DNA from: Herpetosiphon llansteffanensis
GTDB taxonomy: Bacteria > Chloroflexota > Chloroflexia > Chloroflexales > Herpetosiphonaceae
Length of the DNA: 64,000 bases
Assembly (NCBI RefSeq): GCF_003205875.1
Contig: NZ_PUBZ01000081.1
Location: 124,001 to 188,000 of the forward strand
Reading direction: 5' to 3'
Both the position numbers and the translations under genes were made by a program. Below the pieces are notes generated by a model. That model saw only the letters and a list, made by a program, of their open reading frames with translations. It made no database searches and had not been told where the DNA came from. Of this stretch, positions 1-9,000 are shown piece by piece. Numbering within the stretch: position 1 is the stretch's first letter; every line of letters begins with the position of its first letter.

Positions 1-218
1 GCCTATGTCTGGGTCAAGCCTCCAGGCGAATCAGACGGTGTGGCAACGGCAGGGGTGATTGACCCAACCGACCCAGCCAAGCAGTTTGATGCCATGTGTG
101 ACCCGAACGCGCAAAACCGCTACAATCCAGCCTACCCAACCAATGCATTGGCTGGTGCACCACACGCTGGTCGCTGGTTCTCATCACAATTCGCCATGTT
201 GGTTCGCAATGCGTATCC
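1..218 (+). repeat. Copy 1 of duplicated GH6 C-terminal coding segment
   Basis: Matches 1435-1652 at a constant offset of 1434 with three mismatches (positions 126, 147 and 210). All three fall at third codon positions and are synonymous. The copy probably extends upstream beyond the window. Confidence 0.95.
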
Positions 219-1668
219 ACCAATTTCGCAATCGACCAACCCAACCACGACTCCAGTTGCAACGACGGTTCCTGCAACCAGCACGCCAGTTGGCACGCCT
301 GCACCAACGAGCACGCCTGCACCAACGAGCACGCCTGCACCAACGAGCACGCCTGCACCAACCAGCGTTCCTGGTGTCCACGTGCCAAACCCATTTGTTG
401 GGGCACAAGGCTATATCAATAGCGAATACGCTGCGCGGGTGAACGCTGAAGCAAACGCCACTGGTGGCACGCTTGGTTCACAAATGCGTAAAGTTGCTTC
501 GTACCCAACCGCTGTCTGGTTGGATCGGATTGCCGCTATCGCTGGCAGCAGCGACGCAATGGGCTTGCGCGGCCACTTGGATGCTGCCCTCGTGCAACAA
601 CAAACTAGCGGTAGCCAAGTCGCAATCTCGATTGTCGTGTACGACTTGCCCAACCGTGACTGTGCTGCTTTGGCTTCAAACGGCGAGTTGAAAATTTCGG
701 AAAATGGCTTGGCCCGCTACAAAGCCGAGTACATCGACCCCATCGCCACGATTCTGAGCGATAGCAAATATGCCTCGTTGCGGATTGTGGTGGTGTTGGA
801 ACCGGATTCACTCTCGAACTTGGTGACCAACGCCAACATTCCAGCCTGTGCCGAAGCGATTTCGAGCGGCGCGTATGTGCAAGGTGTCCAATACGCCATC
901 AACAAACTGAACGTGTACAGCAACGTCTACATCTACATGGACATTGCGCACTCCGGTTGGTTGGGCTGGGACAGCAACTTCACGCCAGCAATTCAGCTGT
1001 ACACCCAAACGGTGCGCGGCACGACCAAAGGCTTGGCTGGGATCGATGGCTTTATCTCGAACACGGCGAACTACACGCCATTGAACGAAGTGTTCTTGCC
1101 AAACTCGGGCTTGACCTTGGGTGGTGGCAATCCAATTCGCTCATCGTTGTTCTACGAATGGAACCCGTACTTCGACGAAGTGGATTATGTGGTGGCGATG
1201 CGCAATGCCTTCATCACCGCAGGGTTCCCAAGCGGCATCGGGATGTTGATTGATACCAGCCGCAATGGCTGGGGTGGCACAGCCCGCCCAGTGACGGTGA
1301 GCAGCTCGAACTCGTTGGAAATCTATGTCAACGATTCGAAGCTGGATCGTCGTCCACACCGTGGTGGCTGGTGTAACCAAGCAGGGGCCGGGATTGGCGA
1401 GCGGCCAACGGCAGCACCATTGACGGGGATTGATGCCTATGTCTGGGTCAAGCCTCCAGGCGAATCAGACGGTGTGGCAACGGCAGGGGTGATTGACCCA
1501 ACCGACCCAGCCAAGCAGTTTGATGCCATGTGTGACCCGAACGCGCAAAACCGCTACAACCCAGCCTACCCAACCAATGCGTTGGCTGGTGCACCACACG
1601 CTGGTCGCTGGTTCTCATCACAATTCGCCATGTTGGTTCGCAACGCGTATCCTGCAATTGCACCGTAG
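1..1668 (+). CDS. Tandem GH6 cellulase (cellobiohydrolase/endoglucanase), 5' end outside window
   Basis: Secreted glycoside hydrolase family 6 enzyme that cleaves beta-1,4-glucan with inversion. The reading frame is open from base 1, so the start and signal peptide lie upstream. Bases 1 to about 225 encode the last part of one GH6 domain (AYVWVKPPGESDG onward). A Thr/Pro/Ser linker follows at about 235-375, then a full second GH6 domain up to the TAG stop. Both GH6 signatures are visible in the second domain: VVYDLPNRDCAA (about 634-669) and VVVLEPDSL (EPDSL at 799-813), which carry the conserved acid Asp residues. The WVKPPGESDG loop (1444-1473) carries the putative base. The protein therefore has at least two GH6 modules in one chain. 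No cellulose-binding module follows the second domain; one may exist upstream. Assignment to GH6 is firm; endo versus exo action cannot be read from the sequence. Confidence 0.93.
   Translation, partial: AYVWVKPPGESDGVATAGVIDPTDPAKQFDAMCDPNAQNRYNPAYPTNALAGAPHAGRWFSSQFAMLVRNAYPPISQSTNPTTTPVATTVPATSTPVGTPAPTSTPAPTSTPAPTSTPAPTSVPGVHVPNPFVGAQGYINSEYAARVNAEANATGGTLGSQMRKVASYPTAVWLDRIAAIAGSSDAMGLRGHLDAALVQQQTSGSQVAISIVVYDLPNRDCAALASNGELKISENGLARYKAEYIDPIATILSDSKYASLRIVVVLEPDSLSNLVTNANIPACAEAISSGAYVQGVQYAINKLNVYSNVYIYMDIAHSGWLGWDSNFTPAIQLYTQTVRGTTKGLAGIDGFISNTANYTPLNEVFLPNSGLTLGGGNPIRSSLFYEWNPYFDEVDYVVAMRNAFITAGFPSGIGMLIDTSRNGWGGTARPVTVSSSNSLEIYVNDSKLDRRPHRGGWCNQAGAGIGERPTAAPLTGIDAYVWVKPPGESDGVATAGVIDPTDPAKQFDAMCDPNAQNRYNPAYPTNALAGAPHAGRWFSSQFAMLVRNAYPAIAP
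301..372 (+). repeat. 18-bp minisatellite encoding the APTSTP linker
   Basis: Three exact 18-bp units (301-318, 319-336, 337-354) and one diverged unit (355-372) encode the repeated hexapeptide APTSTP between the two GH6 domains. Such arrays can change length by slippage and so change linker length. Confidence 0.9.
1435..1652 (+). repeat. Copy 2 of duplicated GH6 C-terminal coding segment
   Basis: Second copy of the 218-bp segment at 1-218; identity ends abruptly at 1652, shortly before the stop codon at 1666-1668. Confidence 0.95.
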
Positions 1669-1717
1669 GCTAGTTCCAACGCTGGACTATCCACGATACG
1701 CTCGCGAATAATTATTC

Positions 1718-1758
1718 AAGGCGCAACGATTGTAATAATCGTTGCGCCTTGGTTTTTT
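1718..1758 (+). terminator. Intrinsic terminator of the GH6 gene
   Basis: A perfect 13-bp inverted repeat (1718-1730 with 1738-1750, 7-nt loop) is followed by a T run at 1753-1758. It lies between the GH6 stop and the convergent msrQ stop, so it may serve both strands. Confidence 0.88.
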
Positions 1759-2398
1759 ATGAAACTTCACTTGAGCGATCAAGCGCTTTTGGCTGTTTAC
1801 GTTGGCGCTGTTGCCAACGCCGTAATACAGGCAAGCGCAATAATAAGAGGATGGCAATCGCTGCGCCATACAGCAGTGGTTCACGCACATCAGCCTTAAC
1901 TAACCAGACATAATGTAAAACGGCTAGGCCAGCGATCACATAAACCAGCCGATGTAACAGCCGCCAACGCTTGCCAAGCCGTCGCATCCAGCCTTTGGTC
2001 GAGGTAATGGCCAACGGGATCAGCAAGAGCCAGGCAATTAAGCCAACGATGATATAGCGTTTTTCGCCAATCGCCTCGCCAATAAACTCCCAATCGAAGC
2101 CATAATCCCAGGCCACAAAAATTAACAGGTGCAAGCAAACATAGAAAAAAGCGTATAAGCCCAATGGTCGTCGCAACACCGTTACTTGTTTGAATGGCGT
2201 AAAGGTTTTGATTGGCGTACAGACAAGTGATAGCACCAGAATGATTAATGCGGTTTTGCCTGTGCGCAAGGTTGCTGCCTGAATTGGATTGACGGTTAAC
2301 TGATCGTTCAGATAATCGATGATCAATAACCCAAACGGCACCAGACACCCGACATGCACCAAATAGCGTAGCCAATGACGTTTGAGTTGATTGAGCAT
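1757..2398 (-). CDS. msrQ: MsrQ, heme b membrane subunit of methionine sulfoxide reductase MsrPQ
   Basis: Integral membrane cytochrome b protein of 213 residues (YedZ family). It passes electrons from the quinone pool or flavin to MsrP, which repairs oxidised methionine in exported proteins. About six hydrophobic segments are visible (for example residues 13-28, 44-62, 81-98 and 117-133). The family features RRPLGLYAFFYVCLHLLIF and KRWRLLHRLVYVIAGLAVLH carry the His residues expected to bind heme. It starts 12 bp after the msrP stop, with AAAAGG upstream of the ATG, so both genes form one operon. Confident call from family resemblance and gene order. Confidence 0.93.
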   Translation of the reverse strand: MLNQLKRHWLRYLVHVGCLVPFGLLIIDYLNDQLTVNPIQAATLRTGKTALIILVLSLVCTPIKTFTPFKQVTVLRRPLGLYAFFYVCLHLLIFVAWDYGFDWEFIGEAIGEKRYIIVGLIAWLLLIPLAITSTKGWMRRLGKRWRLLHRLVYVIAGLAVLHYVWLVKADVREPLLYGAAIAILLLLRLPVLRRWQQRQRKQPKALDRSSEVS

Positions 2399-2410
2399 GT
2401 AAGCTACCTT

Positions 2411-3313
2411 TTAATAATTAACAGTTAAATCCAGATCTTTGTAGAGCGAAGCAACTTCATCGGCGTAGCCATTGAAGGGCAAGGTGCGGCGGCGGCCTGC
2501 CTCGCCAATTCGGCGCTCGCTTGATTGCGACCAACGTGGGTGGGGCACATCGGGATTAACATTGGCATAGAAACCATATTCATCTGGCGCTGCGTTCATC
2601 CACAAACTGGTCGGTTGCTCAGCCACAAGCTCAATTTTGACGATCGATTTGATGCTTTTGAAGCCATATTTCCATGGCACAGCGAGGCGCAACGGTGCAC
2701 CATTTTGCGGCAAAATAGGCTTGCCATACACTCCAGTTGCCATCAAGGTCAAATCGTGCATGGCTTCGTCGAGCCGTAAACCCTCGACATAGGGCCACGT
2801 GTAGTAGCTGCTATTTTGGCCGGGCATTTCTTCTGGGCGCATCACGGTTTCAAAGCGCACATATTTGGCAGCGCTGGTTGGCTCGACTTGTTTCAACAAG
2901 CCAGCAAGGCTAAATCCTGTCCATGGAATGACCATCGACCAGCCTTCAACACAGCGCAAACGATAGACCCGTTCTTCTTGCGAAAATTGCTTGAGCAAAT
3001 CCTCGATTGCAAAGGTTTGGGGTTTGTTGACCAAGCCGCCAACTTCGACCGTCCATGGCGTGGTGGTAAAGTTTTTGGATTTTGCGGCAACTGCTTCTTT
3101 ATCGGTGGTGAATTCATAGAAATTGTTGTAATTGATGATCGATTCGTAGGGAGTTTGCACATCAACGCCAGCGGGCAGATTGCTGGTGTCTTCGCTGCCA
3201 CAGGCGGCTAAAATGGCAGCACTGCCAACCAAGGCGGCTGCACCCTTGATAAACTGGCGGCGTGAATGAAACAAAGCTTCGGGAGTTATCTCCGAGGAAG
3301 GAATCTTTTTCAT
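2411..3313 (-). CDS. msrP: MsrP, molybdopterin-dependent periplasmic methionine sulfoxide reductase
   Basis: Catalytic subunit (YedY family, 300 residues) that reduces methionine sulfoxide in secreted proteins using a molybdopterin cofactor. A twin-arginine motif SRRQFIK (17-23) precedes a hydrophobic stretch and a lipobox-like LAAC (Cys38), so it may be a Tat-exported lipoprotein. [14 protein letters not shown] holds Cys121, the expected molybdenum ligand. The start at 3313 (MKKIPSS) is chosen because AAGGA lies 8 nt upstream; a longer frame from 3337 would place this SD inside the coding region. It is first in an operon with msrQ. The Cys after the signal differs from the plain Tat signal of Escherichia coli MsrP and suggests membrane anchoring in this organism. 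Confidence 0.94.
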   Translation of the reverse strand: MKKIPSSEITPEALFHSRRQFIKGAAALVGSAAILAACGSEDTSNLPAGVDVQTPYESIINYNNFYEFTTDKEAVAAKSKNFTTTPWTVEVGGLVNKPQTFAIEDLLKQFSQEERVYRLRCVEGWSMVIPWTGFSLAGLLKQVEPTSAAKYVRFETVMRPEEMPGQNSSYYTWPYVEGLRLDEAMHDLTLMATGVYGKPILPQNGAPLRLAVPWKYGFKSIKSIVKIELVAEQPTSLWMNAAPDEYGFYANVNPDVPHPRWSQSSERRIGEAGRRRTLPFNGYADEVASLYKDLDLTVNY

Positions 3314-3553
3314 GCTCAGCATCCTTATAACTAACAACCACTAACCCAACCTACGTTTGGCTAGCCCAAATAGATCCACGTTGCTGTTGCTAGTATAGCG
3401 CTGAGATATTAATAGAGTATTACACCACGCTTACAGCTTGCGATCAATTGCAACGATGCTGAGCATGTTGCTGAGTACCTGCTGTTATGTGGAACAGAAG
3501 AACCGAACCCTACGTTCTTTGCATAGACTTTAGCGCTATGCTGGGAGGATTGT

Positions 3554-4291
3554 ATGCGTGCATTTGGATATTTGGTCGTTGTTGGCGGACTGCTCAGCGT
3601 GATTCTTGTGGGATGTGGGGTTGCAGATAGCCTACCATCTACAGCAAGCCCTCTACTAAACCCCAAAAGCGCCGTTGATCCGCCATCTACCGAGTATATT
3701 GGATCAGAACCAAAATTTCCGAATCGCGTTTATACTGCGATTGTGTTTGAGCCATCCACACTGCCCATGACCGCCCCTCAGCCGCTCGAAGTGGTGTTTT
3801 TCTCTACTTTTTCACGGAATATCTCTGCGACCGTAAGTGTGTCATTGACAACCTCTGGCGTGCTTGCTGTCGACCCGCCAACCGTTGCTCAGATTGTTGT
3901 GCCTGGACTGGGAAGCGGAATACTGACCACGACCTTTCGGGTTGACCATGAAGGGTTTGGTCAAATCATTGCCTTCGTGACGGTTGATCCCATTGTGGCC
4001 GCGACTGATACTCCTCCATGTCCTCTCCACTATGCGTATTATCAGGAACGGGGATTTCTGGCCAGCAAAATTGGAATTTTCCAAGGTAACGAATGGGGTA
4101 GTGCAGTTGACAATTATCTTAAGGCCGCCGTTGAACACCACGTTATAACGATTGATGAGCATGATGAGATTCAACGCAAACGGCGGAGAGTTAGTACTTG
4201 GAATGAGGTAATCATTATGGGTGTCGATGGTCTGTTAGATGATCCACTATCTATCGATATTCCTCTACCACCAATTCCTGATTGTCGATGA
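3554..4291 (+). CDS. Putative lipoprotein of unknown function
   Basis: A 245-residue protein not recognised as any named family. The N-terminus is a lipoprotein signal peptide (MRAFGYLVVVGGLLSVILVGCG, lipobox VGC). A low-complexity Ser/Pro stretch follows, then a probable beta-rich segment (about residues 60-140: EPSTLPMTAPQPLEVVFFS and following). A C-terminal charged region with EHDEIQRKRRR may be helical. It has a strong SD (GGGAGGA) 6 nt before the ATG. It stands alone between msrP, which is divergent, and a convergent methyltransferase gene. A membrane-anchored extracellular role is all that can be inferred. Confidence 0.75.
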   Translation: MRAFGYLVVVGGLLSVILVGCGVADSLPSTASPLLNPKSAVDPPSTEYIGSEPKFPNRVYTAIVFEPSTLPMTAPQPLEVVFFSTFSRNISATVSVSLTTSGVLAVDPPTVAQIVVPGLGSGILTTTFRVDHEGFGQIIAFVTVDPIVAATDTPPCPLHYAYYQERGFLASKIGIFQGNEWGSAVDNYLKAAVEHHVITIDEHDEIQRKRRRVSTWNEVIIMGVDGLLDDPLSIDIPLPPIPDCR

Positions 4292-4345
4292 TAGACTGGC
4301 GGCAAGTGCTGGCTCGTTAATCAAAACCAAGCATTAAATAAAAAC

Positions 4346-4379
4346 GCCACACTGATAGCTAATCAACTATCAATGTGGC
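4346..4379 (-). terminator. Terminator hairpin for the methyltransferase gene
   Basis: Inverted repeat 4346-4358 / 4367-4379 with one mismatch. On the minus strand it is followed by GTTTTTATTT, a U-rich tail, and it lies directly beyond the stop of the minus-strand methyltransferase. Confidence 0.75.
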
Positions 4380-4385
4380 TTTGAA

Positions 4386-5174
4386 CTATCGTGCCACTAC
4401 ACCTTTAATCGCATTAGCATGGGCTTGAAGCGTGATTTGACCATTTGCTTCGAGCGGCAAAGTTGCGCGAATTTGGGCTTGGAATGCTTGCTGCTTACTG
4501 GCACTCATGGCATTCAGTTGCGGGCCAATGCTGGGTGCGCCAAGCACAGTTTCCCAATAATCAGCAAAATCAACAAAACTACGGGTTACGCTGATAACTT
4601 CAGTTTGAATATTGCTGAGACCCGCTTGCAGCCAAAGCTCGTGCATAACTTCCATGCGTGAGGCTTCGATACTTGGCGGATAGGGCACGGTTACCCCTGC
4701 TTCGGTGATGGCTTTTTGGATCGGGGAATAGGGAAAGCCGCCGCCAAACATATCCCACGTGTAGGCTGCGACGGTTCCGCCAGGGGCAACCACCCGTGCC
4801 ATTTCGGCTACGCCCTTGGCTGGCTCTGGCACAAAGAAAATTACCAAGGGCATAACGGCGATATTGACGCTGTTATCATCTAAAGGCACGTTTTGAGCAT
4901 CGGCTTCGTACAAGGTTGCGCCATATCCATCCAACCGCTGATGGGCATAGGCAATTTGGGCTGGCGCTGGATCAATCCCTGTGACGGTGCTTGGTTGGTG
5001 CTGTTTGAAGATCATTTCGGTAAACGCGCCGTTGCCACAGCCAACATCAAGCCAGCTTAAGCCTTGTTGTGGAGCGAGCCACGTCAAGAATTTGGCTGCT
5101 ACCAGTTGGCTCCAGATGCCCATGTAGCGCTCATAACTTGCGCCATCCTCGAAGCGAATTTGATCGTTTGACAT
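4386..5174 (-). CDS. Class I SAM-dependent methyltransferase
   Basis: A 262-residue UbiE/Methyltransf_11-type enzyme that transfers a methyl group from S-adenosylmethionine to an unknown small acceptor. Motif I is LDVGCGNGAFTE (42-53), the acidic ribose-binding end of beta 2 is TGIDPAPAQIAYA, and motif II is near ADAQNVPLDDNSVNIAVMPLVI. Post-motif VVAPGGTVAAYTWD also fits the family. The start at 5174 (MSNDQ) is chosen for the GAGG 5 nt upstream; a start 18 bp earlier has no SD. It is a single gene with its own terminator. Substrate unknown. Confidence 0.88.
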   Translation of the reverse strand: MSNDQIRFEDGASYERYMGIWSQLVAAKFLTWLAPQQGLSWLDVGCGNGAFTEMIFKQHQPSTVTGIDPAPAQIAYAHQRLDGYGATLYEADAQNVPLDDNSVNIAVMPLVIFFVPEPAKGVAEMARVVAPGGTVAAYTWDMFGGGFPYSPIQKAITEAGVTVPYPPSIEASRMEVMHELWLQAGLSNIQTEVISVTRSFVDFADYWETVLGAPSIGPQLNAMSASKQQAFQAQIRATLPLEANGQITLQAHANAIKGVVAR

Positions 5175-5481
5175 AATATCCTCAAGCCACACATTAAATC
5201 TATGCTGCTACTATAGGCGTATTGACAGGGTTTTTCAAGGGTGTTGGGGCGAGGGGCTGAAGATTTGGTAGGTGTTCAATGCCCAGCATTTTTGCCAAAC
5301 CCGTTAATTGCTTCCGATAGCCAAAAGCCAAGAGCCTAACGCCGCATCTTCGTGTGCTTCGCGGTTCCTGATCCCCCGATCCCTGACCCCTCGCTTTTTC
5401 ATGCAAATGACCGATTGACAAGCCTAGCACTGGCCTTTTAGACTACAGAGGTTTTCTTAAGCTAAACCAGCGGAGTTATGA
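5175..5481. other. Intergenic region without a supported gene
   Basis: Divergent spacer of 307 bp. It holds a C-rich run of near-repeats (ATCCCCCGATCCCTGACCCC, about 5372-5391) but no convincing coding frame. A 76-codon minus frame here lacks an SD and a recognisable protein pattern. It presumably contains the two divergent promoters; none is clear. Confidence 0.6.
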
Positions 5482-5883
5482 ATGAACCACGCAACCAGCG
5501 ACGACATTGCGGCAATTCAGCAAGCGGCCCTCGACTATTTGGAATCGCAGCATAATCTTAATCCTGAACAAATGCAGCGCAGTATTCATCCGCGCATGGT
5601 CAAACGCACGGTCTGGACGCATCGCGGCACGGGCAAGGAATATTTGCGCGAGGCAAGTGCCGAAGAGATGATTTTGCTGGCAGCAAGTTACAATCAGGCA
5701 GGCGATAAGTTTCCGCCAAATCCACAAAAAACTGTTGAAATTCTTGATGTGCAAGGAGTCGTTGCCAGCGTGAAGTTAGCTGCTGATGAGTGGATCGATT
5801 ACATGCATATTGTCAAAATTAACGATCGCTGGACGGTCGTCAATGTGCTGTGGGCCTATCACGATCTTGCGGCCCACCGCTAA
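5482..5883 (+). CDS. NTF2-like protein, putative lumazine-binding family
   Basis: A 133-residue small soluble protein with the pattern of the NTF2-like 'putative lumazine-binding' family (PF12893). An N-terminal helix (DDIAAIQQAALDYLESQ) leads to QMQRSIHPRMVKRTVW, and a C-terminal strand pair around KLAADEWIDYMHIVKINDRW ends in VVNVLWAYH. In this family the fold makes a cone-shaped ligand pocket; most members lack a proven function. GGAG lies 6 nt before the ATG. It is a monocistronic gene upstream of the large STAND ATPase; no functional link is evident. Confidence 0.82.
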   Translation: MNHATSDDIAAIQQAALDYLESQHNLNPEQMQRSIHPRMVKRTVWTHRGTGKEYLREASAEEMILLAASYNQAGDKFPPNPQKTVEILDVQGVVASVKLAADEWIDYMHIVKINDRWTVVNVLWAYHDLAAHR

Positions 5884-6007
5884 TCAGCGAGCCTTAATCG
5901 ATCAATAATTGATTGCGTGGTTGAAGCTTATATGCTGCACCAGCCACGCAATTCTCCTGTGAGCTACCTACTCAGCAAAGCTTGGTTTTTTTAAGGAGAG
6001 AAGAACG

Positions 6008-9000
6008 ATGGCAACGAATGAGCACGAACTGCGCGCTGCTGCCAGGCATCGCGAAAGTGAACGCCTGCTGCAATTGCGGCTGGAAGGATTTGTCGGGCGG
6101 GTAGCCGAGCAAGCAGCAATTCACGCATGCATTGCGCAGCTCCGCCCGACGGGTGGCTATCTGTTGGTGACGGGTGGCGCTGGTGAGGGCAAAAGTAGCC
6201 TGATCGCCCAGCTTGTGGTTACTGCTGGGGTCGAGACCACGCCGCATCATTTTATTGCGCTCACGCCAGGCCGCAACTATCAGTTGGATGTGCTGCGCAG
6301 CGTGCTTGCCCAGCTGATGCTCAAACATTCCCGAACCAGTGGCTATTTCCCCACCGACAGCTACCCTGCGCTGCGGCTGGAATTTATGCAGCTGGTGCAG
6401 GATCTTGCCACGCGTGGGATTGAAGAAACGATCTATCTTGATGGCTTGGATCAGCTGCAACCGGAGCTGGATGGCAGCCGCGATGTGAGCTTTTTGCCCT
6501 TACAATTGCCAGCGGGTATCGTGATTGTGCTTGGTTCGCGGCCCGACGAAGCCACCGAACGCCTTGCGCGTGGGCATGGCCTGCGCTACGCGGTGCCGCC
6601 GTTGAGCATAGATGATGCGATCACACGCTGGCAGCAGGTGCAGCCGAGCCTTGACCTTGAATTGTTGGCGCAATTAGCCGACTCGCTCAAGGGCAATGCC
6701 TTGTTGATCGAACTCGCGGCGACGGCCATGCGCGCGCTGCCTGAGGTCGAATTACTGCCGATGCTTGCCGCGAGTAGTGCCGATGCAACGAATTTGTTTC
6801 GTTTGAGCTTGGCGCGGATTCAAACCACTGCGCCAAGCACGTGGCAACCTATCACACGGCCAAGCTTGGCCGTGTTGCTGGTAAGCCAAGAGCCATTGCC
6901 GCCCGCCGTGCTCGCCGCTATCCTCGAGCAACCAGTCGCAGCGCTTGCTGAGTCGATTGCGCTGCTGGTGGATTGGGTCAGTGCTGCCGCGGATCAGCGT
7001 TTGGCGTTGCGCCATTTGTTGTTTCATGATTATTTGCAGCAGCATGAATTGAGCAATTCCGAACTGCAGACATGGCATAGCCACATGGCCGATTGGTGCA
7101 GCGCCGAGCTTGAGACGATTTGGCAGGAGAGCAGCGACCCTTTGGAACAGGCGCGGCGTTGGTATGGACGACACCATTACCTCACCCACTTGGCGCACGC
7201 CGAACGCTGGGCCGACCTGTGGGATGTGGTCGATGCAGGCGCGTATGGCGCACAAAAAATACGCTTTGAGCCAAGCACCCGCTTATATGGCTTGGATTTG
7301 GATCGGGCACGCGCAAGTGTGATTGCGGCGGGACAAAGTGTTGAAGCCCAGCTTGAATTGTTGCCACGACTGTGGCGCTATAGCCTGCTGCGCACCAGCC
7401 TTACCAGCCATGCTGATCAATGGCACGATGATCACTTTGTCGTTTTGGCTGTGGTTGGGCGGGTATCCGAAGCCTTGGCCCAGATTGAGATTTGCTCCGA
7501 TCCAGCGCGGCAAGTGTACTTATGGTCGCGGGTTGTAGCCTATGCTGAACCGCAGCGGCGCTTGGCGATTTTGCAGCGCATGGAGCAAACAGCTCGCAGT
7601 ATTCCTGATGCACGAGAACGAGAGTATGCTTTGTATCGATTGGCCCTCGTCTACGCAGAGAGCGGCATGAGCACGCTGGCGAATCAAATTGCGCTTGCAC
7701 TGACCGAGTATCGTGATTATAGCTTGATTGGCCTGACCAAAATTGCAATTCAACAAGGAAATCTACGACAGGCAGTTACCTATCTTAGCCAAGTCATAAT
7801 TGTGAATCCAATTGAGCATGCCCATGAAGAATATTTAGATTGTTTGCTGATGTTAATAGAGGTATTGATTGGGGTTGATGAGCTGGAACATGTGCCCCAC
7901 TTATTAAGTTCTGCTGTTGCATATGCTCGGCCTCTTGAGTGGGAACACGCGTTGGGTGAGATTGCCACGCTTTATTGGCGACTTGGGCACTTTGAGCAGG
8001 CGCATGCATTACTTAATGAGGTTCAGGCAATGCTTATCGATCAAACGACGTTTGGCCTGAACTATGGTTTAAGCATACTCGTCAAGGCATATGCTGCCCA
8101 AGATGGTTTGGCAACCGTGGAAGCATTAAGCGTTACGAATCAAAGTAGACTGGTTGTGCATGCGTTGGTGTTGGCCTATTGCGATCATAACGATCTGGAA
8201 AAAGCAGTTGCTCGAGCAGCAATGATGGACAATTCATCCGATCGTGATAAGGCCTATGCAGTGATTGTTGCCTGGTATTGTAAGCATAAAGCGTTCAATC
8301 ATGCCCAATCGATAATTGAACGCATGTCTGCAAAAGCCCTGCAAGTTGAAAGTTGCTGTTTGCTGGCAACGAGCTATGGCCAAGATCAGCAATTTGAAAC
8401 CATGCATAGTATGCTTGATCAAGCCACGAAACGGATAGCAGCTTTAAATGATCAATCAGATGCTTCAGGGTTATTGCTGAAAATAGCCGTTGTTTATGCT
8501 GATCATGCTTGGCATGAAGCTGCCCAAAACAGTCTAATGGCCGCGATCACAGAAGCTTCAAACATCGATTATCGCGATGACAAGGCTGAGGGATTCAAAC
8601 AAATTGCCGAAGTTTTAGTGAAATACAATTATGCTGCATGCTATGAGCCGTTGCTCCAAGCGGCCTTTGTCCGTGAAATAGCGCAAGAATCGTATCAAGT
8701 ACGAGCACGCATTGCACAAGCCTATGCCATGCAGGCTGATTTTAAAACTGCCTTAGAACTTATCACCTTCATTCTGCCAAGCGATGTATTGATCGATGCA
8801 TTGCATGAGCTCGCAATGCTTGCAATTGAAAAGCGTGATTTGGATCATGCGCAATTGGTGTTGGTCGCAGCGCAAGAACGACTTGCTACCAGTTCAAATG
8901 TTGATCGCTATGGATGGATGTTTTGTTGGCTTGCCGATAGTTCATGGCGGCTAGGCTTGGCTGATCTTGCCCAAACCCTGCTGCATAATGCCCAAGAATT

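Noticed and set aside
132-408. Several minus and plus frames through the cellulase linker
   Set aside because: They are shadows of the 18-bp repeat in other frames; the GH6 frame has unmistakable motifs.
1718-1758. Small RNA or riboswitch in the GH6/msrQ gap
   Set aside because: The only structure is a simple stem and T run, best read as a terminator.
5200-5430. 76-codon minus-strand frame between methyltransferase and NTF2-like genes
   Set aside because: No SD, low-complexity Pro/Gly/Arg composition from a C-rich repeat and no protein pattern.
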